This document shows, in pieces, positions 32,700 to 45,607 of a stretch of DNA of 64,000 nucleotides (position 1 is the first letter of the stretch; the number at the start of each line of letters is the position of its first letter). The stretch covers positions 107,558,154 to 107,622,153 of the forward strand of contig CM076189.1 of NCBI GenBank assembly GCA_038277395.1. The letters run 5' to 3'. A program made the position numbers and the translations under genes. Source of the DNA: Dryocosmus kuriphilus. Taxonomy: Eukaryota > Arthropoda > Insecta > Hymenoptera > Cynipidae. The notes beneath the pieces were generated by a model. The model was not told the DNA's origin and did no database searches. It worked only from the letters and a program-made list of their open reading frames with translations.

Positions 32700-33730
32700 G
32701 AGTAAGGCTTATAATCCCGTATTGCTCGCGTCTGTTTCGAGCTGAAATGATTGTGTAAGGTCTGGAGAAGTTAGAATTGATGCAGAAGTTAAAAGATCCT
32801 TAATTTTTTTAACACTTCATCCTGTTCTAGTCCCAAATCCCATACCGTATTCTTCTTTAGCAGTCTATTTAATGTTCCATAATTCTCGAAAAGTGAGGTA
32901 TGAAATTTCGGCACCAGTTGGCCATGCCTATAATACGGTGGATTTGTTAAAAATTTTTCGGTTTCGGTAAACTGAAGGTTGGTTGCAGTTTATCCTCGTC
33001 AACTTGGAGTCCCTTTTCACTGACCCTGAAGCCCAAGTATTTTACTTCAGAACGGCCAGATTCGCACTTATCTGGACTGATCGTTAAATTTGCCCTACTC
33101 AATTTTTATAAATCTATAGTTAAATATTTTAAATGATTACCAAAATTTTCTTGTAACTATAATTATATCATCTACATATCAAAAAGCTTTCGGATTTATG
33201 TCTGGAGTAATAATTTTGTCCATAAGCTTCTGGAAAGTGGAGGGTGCTTTTGTCAATGTGAATGGCATTCTGGTAAATTCGAACAAGCCCTTACCGGATA
33301 TTGTAAATGCTGTGATTGGTCTTGACATTGCTTCTAAAGGAATGTATAAATATGCCTTCTTAAATCAATTTTAGAGTTAAATTTTGCTGTTCTAACTGAG
33401 TCTGAAATTTCGGTCATGAATGGTATTGAATAGAGACATTTTTTTTTACATTATTTATTTACGGAAATCTGGGCAAAATCTATATTCTCCGTTTGATTTC
33501 TTTATCACGACGATTAGATTTGACCAATCTGAGTGAGAATGTCTTATCATTCCCTGTTCCAACATTCCATGCACTCCCTTAAATATTTCTTCTTTACTTT
33601 TAGGACTTACGTGGTAATATTGCTGTTTTATGGGGTCGTATTCCTGAACATCAGCTTTTTGTTCAATTAAATGTGTTGGGCAATGTTCTTTTCCTTGGTA
33701 GACTTTAACTTTTCCCTCTAATATAATTTA
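32700..33730 (-). pseudogene. Gypsy-B2 reverse transcriptase, decayed
   Basis: It is collinear with Gypsy-B1 (20230-21018 and 23206-23730) but free of the mariner and the TIR element. Many stops interrupt all frames. Confidence 0.6.
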
Positions 33731-34577
33731 TTCAATTAAGTTTGCTGATTTATATTTAATTCAGCAACACCCTGACAAATTTGTGAAGAATAACCGTTCT
33801 GTCCTTCAATTATTCCTGGTTAGTCTAAAATTTTCTGGGAAAAAGTTGCCCTGTTTTTAAATCTAAACCATTGGTTTCTATTATTTCATTCCACCAATTC
33901 GCTAACTTTTTCTTGTTGTTTATCCTTTAAAAACTGAGCAACCTTTCTATTCTTACTAAAGTCGCTACGGTTTTGCATTTTCTGATTATTTTCTATACTA
34001 GTTTCCATTTTGCCCGAATTTTTATCCTTCTTTTTACCTTTCCAAAATCTAGGTTCTCCTAATCTAAATGAGTCTCGGATGTCTGAGTCGTCGCTTTTCT
34101 CTTGGGTATGGATGCTTTATACTCGTTGGAATTTGTTGCCTGTGAGGATGCATATTAATTTAAGGATATCCACGTCAGGATTTGTTACAGGCATTTTGTC
34201 GCCCTTTGTTTCTTGGGATGGGCGTGGATAAGATCAAACACTATTGCACTAAATCGCAATGATGACCACCTTTTCGGACTTGCCGTTCAAAATCCTGCAA
34301 AAATATGTACTAGGGTTATTTCACTATTTTCTGAATCCAGTTTGTTTCTGTCAACTTCCCTTTCGCTTTCCAAACTACTTTTCCTTCGAATTCCGGTTCC
34401 AGTTAACCGTTTTTGTTTTCCTTCCCAACGTCTAATTTATTTCTATTATTTACATTTATCCTATCCTTGCTATACTTTATTGTACCTTCAGGTTCTCTTT
34501 CGGTTTTGAGTGAGTCCTCAGTAGTTGGCAGTTGTAGTGAGTTCGGTTGCGCTTCCATTGGATAGCGCCTGGTTGGA

Positions 34578-34904
34578 TTACCTGATAACAATCAAGTCTT
34601 TGAGCCATTGTCCTGAGTCATTCGTAGGTTTTTTAACATATCCGTGCCTAAAATTCCTACAGAATATAAATCTTAGGACTAACCAGAAATGTAAATGTTT
34701 AACCCTACTACCTATGCAAACAGGGATAACTAATTGCTCCATTATTTCTACTTTTCTGTCATCGGCCACCAATAAGCTACGAAAGTCTGGTCTGAGGATG
34801 TTAAACTCTGATCCTGAATTTTCCCAATTAATTCCTGTCCTATATAAGAAAATGAGGCACTTACGTCTGCCAATTCTGTATAAATTGTTCTCGAATTTAG
34901 TCAT
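34578..34904 (-). pseudogene. Gypsy-B2 protease
   Basis: A 108-codon minus frame holds GSEFNILRPDF followed by LVADDRKVEIMEQLVIPVCI. It covers the protease from just after its active site to the second half. The D(S/T)G active site is not intact (NSGSE stands nearby). It is paired with 24534-24740. Confidence 0.65.
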
Positions 34905-36700
34905 TAAACGAAAACGTGTTCCTGACTCGCCCTGATAATTTCCATGGTTGAGCAGATAATATGGGCGTTCCGTTTGAAATCACCAGGGATTTTATAATAA
35001 AAGCAATTATTATTGGTAGTAATTTCGTTATCATCTGTATTTTTGGAATTTAAATTTATTACCCTGGTTATTTTGTTTATTCGTGTTTTATCTCGAACTC
35101 TGGTTTTCATTTACGTAATTTGATTTTTGGGAGTTTTGATCTTGTTCCCTTCAATTTTATCCCGACGCCTTTTCTGTTTTATCTTGTGGGAATCCAGTAA
35201 TTGGTTCGATCTGATTTTGGCACGAACTGAATGCTGTTTTTCTAAAATGGGACAACGTTTGATTGTACGAGTTCAAACTAAATCGTGGGTTGCACATCGG
35301 GAATCTTGGTTGGAATCCAGGTGGGAATTTTGGTCGGATGCTTGGCATCTGGTTTTGTCGGAACTGCTGTTGATGCGGTAAAAAAGAAATCCGAAGGGTG
35401 GAAACGGGTATCTGTTTTTAAATGGCCTTTTGCCTTGATAGCTTTTCTACCCTTGCTCTTTTCCTTTTTTCATCCCTGATGGATTCCGCGTCCTTTTTAT
35501 CGCCGTTTCCTTTTGCTCGCTTTTGTCCTCCACTTTGGTTCGGTAATTTGTAAAGCCTGTCCCCTAATTTTTTATTTTGCTAGTTCTGTTTCACATACTT
35601 TTCCCAAGTACTCTAATTCCTCATATCTCCCAAAATATTTTCTTTTAATATTCACTTTATACTCTATTCGAAGACATCCATATTTACGACGCAATTCCCT
35701 TTCGCGAGGTTTTGTGCGGTACAATTTTGTGAACAATTTACTAATTTTCGTTGGGTGCGAGTGTATGTACTGCTTTTTTTTGGTTGCAAAATTCTATTCT
35801 TTGCCCGACATCTTCTGAAAAATTTTCGGATATGTACGTGCTTTTGAAATCCCCAAAGAAATTTTATAACTCTCTCCAAGAATTCTTGTCAATTGCGCAA
35901 TAATCACGAGCGTCTTCGTTCAGTACCTAAAGCGTCTAGGTTTTCTAATACGTCGCAATCATCTAGTCTGTACCCCATTCTGAAAGGCTTCAGATCCTCC
36001 ACAAAACTGGCCAGAATGTCCTCTTTGTTGTTTCTAAATTTAATTGGCCAGTTATTCATGATCTGGAATGGTGTTTGGACCATTCCAAGTGAGAAATATG
36101 TAGGCTGAATCGTTTCATTATTTCTATTTTCGGGTTCGTTTTCGCTTTCCTAATTACTTCCATACGCACGCGACTGTCTATCTGACCTTTCCCTTATTGC
36201 CAGTGATCTTCGAGACCTCTTTCTATTTACAATTAAATAGTCCTTTTTCTTCTACTGTTGACGGTTCTGTTTTTCAAACTGTTTTTTACCTGTGTTCTTT
36301 CCTCAAATTTGAACTCTACCGTAAGTCTACCGCGAGTTTCTTTTCTGTTCCTACTAATTTGGCATCCTGTCCTTGCCCTGTTTGCTTGCGCTTCTTCAAA
36401 ACGAACTACGGGCTCTCGGGTTTAGATTTTGCTTTATAATTTTGAATCGTTCCGCTCCTTCCCTAAAATATCTTTGCCTTTGCTTACCCATGAATTTATT
36501 ATACTTTGCATTATCTAGGACTGCGTCGGTTTCTGATAAAAATTCGTCGTGAACCGTTTTGAAAGTATCGTTATTGTCTGTTAAATTCTTTTTTGTCCGG
36601 GTAACTTCGAATACGGTTTGTCCGTACCGTCCCTGGCCAGTGTTTCGCATGGGTTGTCTACAGTTAATATCTGTGCGTTGTGAATATTTTTACCTTTTTT
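34905..36700 (-). pseudogene. Gypsy-B2 gag region, decayed
   Basis: A knuckle remnant (CFYYKIPGDFKRNAHI, 34930-35010) and several short frames follow upstream. One at 36396-36650 encodes a polar, charged segment (NKFMGKQRQRYFREGAERFK). No continuous gag ORF exists. The 5' limit and LTR of Gypsy-B2 could not be found. Confidence 0.45.
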
Positions 36701-38546
36701 TAGATTTACTATTCGAGAAACTTCACTGTTTCTTCCTATAAAGCTCCTCCCTCATCATATGCATAGGTTCATTGTTTTTGGGATAGTCCCTCCCTTATTC
36801 CTCGATATCACCCCCAAGCATTTACTTCGTGGCGTGCTTGCCAAGCTCCCTTGTTTTGGTTCTCGGAATTGGTTGTGCCGCTGCACCTTCCAAGTCTAGA
36901 CTCTCCAGGTCAGTTTCAATATTTTTTCGTTTATCCATTTCTTATTTACCCGGACCTTAATTTCATGTACACCTTACTTTTTAATTTCAGCCTTCCAGAC
37001 TCAATTAATTGCCAACCTGTAATGTTGCTGGTTGTTTGGGCTCGAAAGCCACAGGCACTACCCTTGCATGTGCGTAATCATACACTTTATTGAAACACTA
37101 CACATATTTTGTTCTTGGTTCTGAGGTTCCACTGTAACCAGTAAATGTCTTTTACTCTTAGACACCCTGCGTAAGTTTCCTACGATGGTTTCACAAATAA
37201 TGTTTTAATTTAAGAATTATCTATGAAGGTAATTATTCCGAGTTCCAAAATATGTTTATTTTTATTCCCTGACCCTTTTTTTGTAAAGTACGGCGCGTGA
37301 ACTTCGAGACTTTGGCACGTTTGACCACTGACGCTTGAGGTATTTTCGCGCGTTCAAGTATCTACTTAAGTACGGCGATTCGAAGTATTCAATTCTAATG
37401 CTAAATACAATTTCACTGCCTTTCAGAATACCTGTAGAATATTTCCTGGTTCTCACTTTTCCCATAAATATTCCAATATAATTAATTTTCACATTTTACA
37501 ATGTTCAGTGACTCCAAATTTCCCACTTTTCCCGATTGGTATTAATATGGTTTCGCTTTCATGTCCGTTTTGGTTCTACCCCAAATTCAACATCGATAGT
37601 AATCAAATTTCAAATCACATGTGCATAATAATGGCACAGAAAGTCATAAGTTACCCAAATCAATGCAATTATATTACATTTCAAATAGCAAATATAAGGC
37701 ATGGCACAATATAAGAGACCACTTGACATAAAAAATCAAATCATAATAAACAAAGCATAGCATACATTTAAAAATTGTATCAATTCTATGGCAAATGAAG
37801 GGTAGGAATACATGGCGAGTAAAAAGATATATTTTGTGTATAGAGTTTTGGAGTCTCCAATAACCACCGATTTGTGTTTCTCATCTCAGCGGTGCCAAAA
37901 AGAGGCACAGTCAGCTATTTACATACAGTTAATACTGAAAAATTCAAGCCCATTACTTTTTTCTTAGCCCTCGTGAATATAGTATTTTATTTATTTAAAT
38001 CCAATTCTCAGTATTAAAATTTCATAGATTATTCTTAGGATACAATTGTTTCGAGCCATTACCAAATTTTTGGGGTTTTATGACCAAAAATTAAATTTAA
38101 GTTGTGAACCACTATCGAACCCATAATGCAACTATGCAGTGGGCTTGAATTATTTATACATACATTTTTTAGTATTTAAAATAATGAACTTTTTACCTTC
38201 TATTATAGAAGCAACTCCATCTAGGTAATAAAAGCTATTCTCCTCTTCCCGTCTGTTCGAAATAACGAACATCGATCACCCACGGCATACAAAGGACACC
38301 ATAAGGTGTCCCATACAAATAATGACAAAAAATTAAAAAAGATACAGAGTTTTAAATAAATATAAGAAATAAAAAGGTTTATCATTCACCGAAATATTTT
38401 TTTTTTACTTAAGTAGGTACCTTACCAAACAGAAAAAACGATGAAAAATTTGTTAAACTTGATATAGTGTCAGATTTATACATCAAAAGCTTCAGTTAAT
38501 TTTGGGGACTTTTGGTGGCTTTCGGAACGAGACATTTACTATTATT
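36701..38546. other. Non-coding, no recognisable feature
   Basis: AT-rich sequence follows the last Gypsy-B2 gag fragment. It may include the lost 5' LTR of Gypsy-B2, but no matching partner is present to prove it. The ORFs are short and unconvincing. Confidence 0.4.
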
Positions 38547-39604
38547 ACATTCTCATCAGAGAAGGTATTAGATTTATGTAAAATTTTACTTTCGCGGATT
38601 TCATGAAATCTCCACGTTTTGAGACCGCCTGAGTCAGAAAAAAACGGTTTTTACGACCGTGTCTGTCTGTTGTCGTCGTTCTCGTCGTTGTCGTCGTCGT
38701 TGTCGTTGTCGTTGTCGTCGTCACCTGTGACCGCGATAACTTTCGAAGGACTAATCGGATTGGAATGCGCTTTGGTACACTTCTTTAAGGGGTAAAAAGA
38801 AAGGACGAGTTCGTTAACCAGCGGTTTTTAACCAACGGTTATGGTTTTATCCATCAAAAACTGTTTTCACAAAATCAAAAGATCCATTTTTCGGCTAAAC
38901 TATGAGAGATAAAAAAAAATTTAAGAAAGTAAAATTGTTCATCTCAAAAATATCTACAAATTTTGTTTTTACCGTTTTTTGATAAAATAAACAGTTTTTG
39001 TTTTAATCGAGAAAACGCTATTAAAATTAAAAGCTCTGGTTTCCCGCCAAAATATTCAAGATACAAAAAATTGGTGAAAAACAAAGTTGTTCAATTTAAA
39101 AATATCTACAAATTTTGTTTTAACGATTTTTTGGTAAAATGCACGGTTTTTGTTTTAATCGATAAAACGTTATTAAAAATCAAAATTTTCAAATTTTCCG
39201 CCAAACTATGCAAGATACGGAAAAATGATAATAAACAAAGTTATTCACCTTAAAAAGCTATACAAATTTGCTATCTATCATTTTTTTAGCAGACGCGTAG
39301 TTTTTGAGTTATTCGTGAAATATGTTATGAAGTATAAAGAAAACCACTTTTCAGCAAAACTTTGCAAGATATGAGAAAATATTAATAAGCAAAATTGTTC
39401 ACCTTGGAAAGAGCTACACAATTTATTTATAAGACTCATCGTTTTACTTTTAAGAATCGAAATCCTGTATTGTGAAAATTTGGAAAATCACAAAAAAACT
39501 TTACCAATCTACAATGTGTTTTAAAAAAAACGTAATTATCGAGCGCGAAGCGCGAGTGCCGACAGACGCGCTCACACGTCGCGCGAAGCGCGCGAAGAGA
39601 ATGT
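38547..39604 (+). repeat. Composite repeat S, copy 5
   Basis: It is in the same orientation as copy 1 and close to it in length (1058 bp). It starts ACATTCTCATCA, has a long GTC/GTT run at about 38652-38730 and 160 bp blocks, and ends GAAGAGAATGT after GC-rich palindromes (39538-39600). There is no gene. Confidence 0.6.
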
Positions 39605-40900
39605 GCCCGCGAAGCGGGCAGATTTTTTATTTTCGCGTTTAACACTGTCTCTTAGGTTGAATTGTTCCTTCTTAAGCAGTATTATGAACCGAAACGATGA
39701 TGTTTCAATCAGACCTTATCCAAAATAAAGAGAAAATTGCAAGGATTATTCTCCGACCTTAATAATATCCTTTTATTGATCCTTTTAACGAAAAATAATA
39801 AAATGTTCCGAAAAACAAAGTTTTCGTGGTTGCAGGGGTATATATTTATTCAGTTTGCTTCTAGTTTTTGATTATGTCTGATATTGTGTTACGTGCTATC
39901 GATCAAAATGAAAAAGTAAAAGAAAAGGCTAAGTATTTTTACTGAAAAGAAGAAGAAGTTTCTGAAAATATTTATAAGCAAAGACTTAAATAGCAAGCAT
40001 TAGCTAAGAGAAATTAGCAAATTAGAAATTAGAAATTAGCAAAAGAAATGATTGGTAAAAAATGCAAATCTAAGCTACATTTTTGACACATAATACACGA
40101 AAAGCGGTATGCACGGAGAAAAACGTCTGGTTATTTTCACTAAGAGCTTAAGAGGTTTTCACTACTTCACGTAGTAAATTGGTGATACACGGAGCTTTTA
40201 GTGCATTGTAATATTTCATCGAATTAATTTAGAATATAAAGCAAGGGGATTTTATATTGTCCAGAACAGCAAAATATGCTGTACTGCATACTAGTTTCAG
40301 TCATGACTAATATTAGACATTAATTATAATTTTTCTTACACACATAATTGTCCTAATTATATACTGTTACTTGCCTGAAAATACTTATAATAATAACAAT
40401 CACTTATTTTTTAATTGTAATTCTATTTCTGTCTCTCTTCGCTCATTAGCAAACGATGAAAATAAAGTTGAATAGCAGTCGATTTTCAAGTAAATACTAA
40501 ATATAGCCCCTCACATGTCTTAAATCCACCGTTTTGTTATATATTTAAACATGTTGGATAATCTCTTTAAGCGTGTAACAGTACCATGTTTAAAGTCCTT
40601 CCAAATAAGCACTTCCATTTCTTAGTATCCTCACCAAAGACACTGTATGCTTGGTAATGTTCTTCATCATGAACGTCAATTAAATGTTCAGTTATTATTA
40701 TAATATTGTGATTTCCCTCTTAAGTGCATTAACAGACTACAAAAGGATTTTTTTCAATCTCAGATGGAACATGATAACTACAAGTGGTGTTATATGCTGA
40801 ATCAAGTACTTAATCCACTGAGTTATAATTTCATACTCTTCACCGCAATGGATTTTAAACATGAATGAAAGGATTCAAAGAATGGAATTGCGTTTAAAAC
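39605..40900. other. Non-coding, nothing recognised
   Basis: AT-rich DNA with no credible ORF or repeat family beyond short words. A decayed end of the gene remnant to the right may reach into it. Confidence 0.4.
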
Positions 40901-40920
40901 GTTTTGCTTTAATAGTCCAT

Positions 40921-42600
40921 TTACAAATGGAACATAGCATGATTACTTGCAATCAAACCGATGATAGTGTGGCATTCATTGACACGACTTACTGCCACTC
41001 GAGTAGAATGTTTACCCTGCCGATGCTTTCTCTCATATCGGATAGACAATAAATGATTCAATATACCCACGATAAACATTATGCGCTCATAATGCAATAA
41101 AAATTGATGAGCGACCATCGCCCAAATGTTGTTCCATCAATTGAAGAGGCTTATTTCGACTGTAATTTGGGCCATCATGGGAGCCTTTAATTCTTTGGTT
41201 TAAATGGTCCAAAGTAAATAATTTAAGAACTCTAATATAAAATAACAAAACTTTTGCTTTATCACGTAGAAAAAATCCCTCCAGTCCGTGACGCATCCTG
41301 TCAACGGGGAGAATATTTGTTACATGAACATTTTCTATGCGATTGGTGTGAAAAGTACATTCTTCTTTAATACCAGTTAACGAGTGTCTATTTTGAGTTA
41401 AGCCAGGTATGTAGTTTCATTCGTCCAGAAGAGTGCAAGATTTTTCAGAAAAAGTGAAATTGATCTCATTTCTGTGAATCTAACAAAATCTACAAGGATA
41501 GTTGCATCGAAAATATTCAGAAAATCCAGTACAGTGTGCACTCCTAAATTATCAGCCAATATCATAACTAAAGAAAAACAAATTGTTATTTTTCCATTAG
41601 TGTGATGGTCGATGATAGTTCCCACTTTTTCTGAAATCTTCAGCTCACTGATCGCTCTTTTAAATACAACTTAATTTATAAAAATTTTCCGGTCATGAGT
41701 AATAAAAAGAGCTAGAAGAAGTACGTTCCGATTCGGATTGAAATTCAGTAGGTAAGCAAAATGTAGAAGTGTAAACTGCCCCGCATTTTGTCAAGCTTGC
41801 GTGGTTACCTAATAGGTCGTGTTGTTTAAAAGCCGCCAAAAAAGCACCAATGGGAAACACGATTTTATTACCGAAGTTTTTCTTTTTTTCTTTCCGGAAT
41901 TCCCCGTGTGTAAATTTCGAAACGATGTCTGTATTTAAATACAGCTTTTCTAAATAAGTCGTCGGTTTATAAAAGACATGGTGTAGCTGAAAAAACCGAG
42001 ATAATACATGATGCAGTAATATGAGTGTTGCGTACACTGCAGTTTGATCAAGTATTTGAACCTCATTCTCCTGCAAAAATTCGCCTCTTTCCCAAGTTTT
42101 TCATATGTAGGCGGAATGCAGTTTCAATACTTTTTAAAATTCTTGAAGCGCAAATATTCTGAATGCAGTCCTATCAAGGATTTTTTAGCTTTCCATTCTT
42201 ATATGTAATTTCCTCAATATTTTCATTAGCTTCAGATAATTCTTTAAAACGATTTATAGTAGAGTTTTCAAATAAATTTATTACTTTTCCGTTAGAAAAC
42301 TTCATACAGACTTTCAAAGAATTTTGTACTCTTTATCTTGCTGTATCACTATATCTGTAAAGAGCAGCAAAAAATTGGAAATATCTGATTTCTAATATGT
42401 CGAATAAGCCTGCTAACGATTCCTTAAATGTACAATACGCAAGTCTGATGCATTGGCTGAGAAATGCGTAAACTAATCCATACCATAGGAGATTTCTTCA
42501 TCATCATATGTGTGATCAGAATCTGCCACCTTGTCCGTAGCAAAACTATTTTCCACATTGTTTGACGAAGAAGTAGTGTAATTCAAAGCAGGACATACTT
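40921..42600 (-). pseudogene. Decayed transposon-type gene of an unclassified insect family
   Basis: Successive minus-strand fragments read in one order: an acidic, Ser-rich N-terminal part (about 42473-42600: ENSFATDKVADSDHTYDDEE); then KIVFPIGAFLAAFKQHDLLG, NHASLTKCGAVYTSTFCLPT and EFQSESE (41693-42076); then KITICFSLVMILADNLGVHT and VLDFLNIFDATILVDFVRF (41398-41625); then YSRNKPLQLMEQ (41087-41296) and a C-terminal piece (40921-41118). The pattern 'G-H-x-x-x-x-K-x-GAVY ... DNLG-x-H' resembles a group of repeated, uncharacterised insect ORFs thought to be transposon-borne. This is from memory, not a search. Frameshifts and stops separate all fragments. Confidence 0.5.
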
Positions 42601-42649
42601 CCTTGAAATTATTTGGTGGCACGTCATCGCGTTCTGGTGAAGATTTTTT

Positions 42650-44352
42650 TGTTGTTTTTTTTTTGCGGTTGGAGGAGGGGAAACCATGCATAAGACACCA
42701 CAGTGCGAGTAGTGTCGGATCCTTACCGAATAAAACCCCTGCCCCTGGCGCTCGGACTAAGTCCATTGTGCCTTTCCATTATATATCTACTTTTAATGAG
42801 ACATCCCAGACCTCTCGATAGTGTTTAGTATGTCGCCCATTTTTATCGTTGTGATGTCCCCGGGTTCCATGAAATGATCCCCAAGGACTTGTTTCCGAAG
42901 CCCGGCAAGTGCCGAACATTTGCATAATACATATAGGGACGACTCCTCAAACGTGCCGCACTTTCTGCACTCTAGTTTGTGACTCTGTCCCATCTTGTGT
43001 TTGTGATAGTTCATATGTTTATGCCCTGTTAGCATGTATACCATAGTCCTAGTATCATTCCTGGATAACTTCAGAATTTCTGTGGCCCTATCCGTCGTGT
43101 ACTCATAGCCCAGGATGACCTTGGCGTGTTTACATCCCTTCGTCTGTTCCCAGTATTTCCGGTATCTATTTCGGATCCAATTTTTAATGGCCACCCCATG
43201 CAGCGCGACACCAGTCCCACTACCGGTTCAGGGCCTACGTACCTTTTTGCTACACTGTTCTTTGCCAAATGGTCCGCCTTCTAACTTCCGTTGATCCCTT
43301 TGTGAACAGTGTCCCACATGAGTGTTATTTTGTTTTTCTCTGCTAGTTGATTTAATGCTCTTTTACATTCCCAAACCAGTTCTGATGTTATATCTGGTTT
43401 TCCAACTGCAGTTAACGTTGCCTGGCTGTCCGAGCAGATTGTGATCTGTCGGCCGGCCGCGTTTCCTTTTATGAGTGCTCCAGCACATTGAAGTACAGCT
43501 AAGACCTCCGCCTGAAAGACGGTAGTATGCTCTGTCCAAGTGGGATTTCCATCCATTTTTTTCTAGCGCTGTCATAAATTCCTGCTCCTCCACCCCATAC
43601 TCCTTGGATCCGTCTCTATACCATATTTCACCCTGGAGGAGTGGGTTACCCTCTACTTGCCATTCGTCCCTACTTGGAATAAGGACTCGGAAGGCTTTAG
43701 TGAAATTGATGCATATTATTATTTTACCATACCTGATTCCTAAGAATGGTATTGCGCTGATATCCTCTAGGAACCTTGTATACCAAGTCCCCCGAGTCCA
43801 TCTTTTTGCAGTGAATAGGCGCCTCATCGCTCGGGTCGCCCCAGCTATTATCGCAATGTGTAGTGGTTCCTCGCAGAGCAAGTAGGACACCGCCTCTGTA
43901 GGCGTCGTCCACATTGGCCCCGTTATCTCCCTGAACGCTAGCATTTTTAATCGTTGCAATCTTTCCTGCATCGTTTTGAGCTATACTCGCGGCAACCAAA
44001 CCACTGCTGCGTATAAAATTCTTGGTTTAAGGACCATGGTGTATAGCCAGGCTATCATTTTAGGCCCCAAACCCCACGTCAGTCCAAAGACTCTTCTACA
44101 CGTCCAAAAGCTCGTAATGAATCTTCTACATTGCGCTTCCAGATGCTTCGCCCAGTTCAGTTTACTATCCAGGATAAACCCCAGATATTTAACCGATTCT
44201 GAGATCATTATGCTCTTGCCACGGAATGCAGGAGTCTCAACTTTTGGCACATTGTATTTCCTCGTAAATATTAACAAACTGGTCTTCTCCGAGTGAACCG
44301 AGAGCCCTGAGCTATCGCACCGTGGCTCCACGATTTGCAGCGCCGACCTTGT
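42650..44352 (-). mobile_element. 5'-truncated LINE with RNase H (R1/Jockey/I-like)
   Basis: The element enters in the second half of reverse transcriptase and runs through RNase H to a C-terminal Cys domain. An A-rich tail follows (about 42648-42670, read on minus). 5' truncation is usual for LINE insertion. The insert interrupts the inverted-duplication arm on its right (44356) and the decayed transposon gene on its left. No clear target duplication was found. Confidence 0.7.
42793..44352 (-). pseudogene. RT C-terminus, RNase H and Cys domain of truncated LINE
   Basis: Fragments in order on the minus strand: 44352-43981 with VKYLGFILDSKLNWAKHLEA and PRILYAAVVWL (RT thumb region); 43971-43600 with the linker LQRLKMLAFREITGPMWTTP and the RNase H start IWYRDGSK; 43556-43281 with TTVFQAEVLAVLQCA and ITICSDSQATL (RNase H, second and third acidic residues); 43194-42793 with LECRKCGTFEESSLYVLCKC, the C-terminal Cys motif of R1/Jockey-type LINEs. 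At least two frameshifts and one stop separate these. An active copy would reverse-transcribe at a nicked target. Confidence 0.75.
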
Positions 44353-44355
44353 CAG

Positions 44356-44984
44356 GCGTAAAATTGAAAAAAAATGGAAACAATGTCTATATAACAATTT
44401 CAATAAATAAAAAGCAAAACAAAACTTGAAAAAAATTGGAGGCAGTGAGAATCTCAGAGCGCTGCTTTGAACTTTCAAAATGCGCATTGTTTTTTATTAT
44501 CGTAATTTTGAAATTTCAGAATACGAATTGAATATTCCATAACAAGTGTCATTGAAATTTGAAAACATGTGATATTAAATTTTCAATACTTGTCGAATTG
44601 TAGATTATTAAGGTTCATGAAATTTATGGAACTTTTGTGTCTCATAAAACATTCCAATGCCGACTTGTTTTTGAAATTGTTGACATATTATTGCTTGAAG
44701 TTCTACACAGGCAATTTTTGTGACACCATTTTTATTTTATGGTTCTAAAGAATTTGGTAAAAATATTATTAGCTGATTGTACCGATATTTAGGTTACCTA
44801 CTAACGACAAGCAATGCTGTCGAAACGTCGAAAAAGAAAGACGACGGTTTCTTGATTCTGTATATCTCTAATTAGACCGCAAGACAAAAAAACCCTATAT
44901 AGAAATAAAATCTGAGTCCTCAGTGGTTTTTGCATCATATTTTAGCTTAATAATTATTATATTTAATCCACACTCTGATTTGAG
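44356..44984 (-). repeat. 3' flank of minus exon array, empty LINE site
   Basis: It matches 1291-1498 plus 5134-5520 in inverted orientation without the RTE-like LINE. The empty target lies near 44764-44779. It includes the hairpin at 44805-44830. There is no gene. Confidence 0.6.
44805..44830 (+). other. Hairpin with GAAACGTCG tail, copy 2
   Basis: CGACA and TGTCG pair around AGCAATGC, and AAACGTCG follows. It corresponds to 1446-1471 (minus). The stem is identical; the loop differs at two positions. Confidence 0.4.
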
Positions 44985-45459
44985 TTAGCAATGGTAGAGA
45001 TACAGTCTAGTATCATCGGTTACAGCAATAACTCTAAAAAACTCTGTTATTTTAGTGTCTGGGTTCTATTGGACATTCCGCGACTTCTTGTGAGGTCAGA
45101 GTTTTAAACCTGCCGTCACACATGTGTACTTTTATTCGTCTTTTGGAGGAAGCATACACTCCTCGAAGGTGCTCCATTTTCTCCACCGTTGCGAATACCT
45201 CAACATCCCTTGTTGATAATACAATATATTCTTTTCAGGCAGAGGCGGATATGTACGGTTTACTTTCATTTCAATTTGATCGTCTTTAGGAAAAATTATT
45301 CTTCGAAATGGAATATCCGCCTGGAATTCAGGTAGAGAATAAGACGCTTGTATCCAACGTCTCACAGTTGGTGAGATGGAGAAACCCTGTCAGTAGGAGA
45401 CCTGGGCCTTTCGTGAGGAGCAGGAATGACATATGAACTCCGATCCCTGATAAGAGGAT
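44985..45459 (-). pseudogene. Terminal repeat exon U5
   Basis: This is the last exon of the minus array. Its acceptor reads TTCTTCTTTAG, still AG. The body is homologous to the 486 nt exons. It ends with LYLYHC and TAA (44985-44987) where internal exons have LYDCEAIR and a donor. A frameshift after YPPLPEK breaks the frame (open piece 45132-45365). The product is unknown. Confidence 0.5.
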
Positions 45460-45607
45460 CTAAAGAAGAAATAGAGTGATCATTTTTTTGAGTACATTCT
45501 TTTATTATCATGAATAGTATCTCTAGGATGCCCAAAAATTTGTGAATCTTTCAATTTTGTAAATACTATCCCCTATTCTTCTGGGTTTTAGATCCCCACA
45601 TTCTTAC

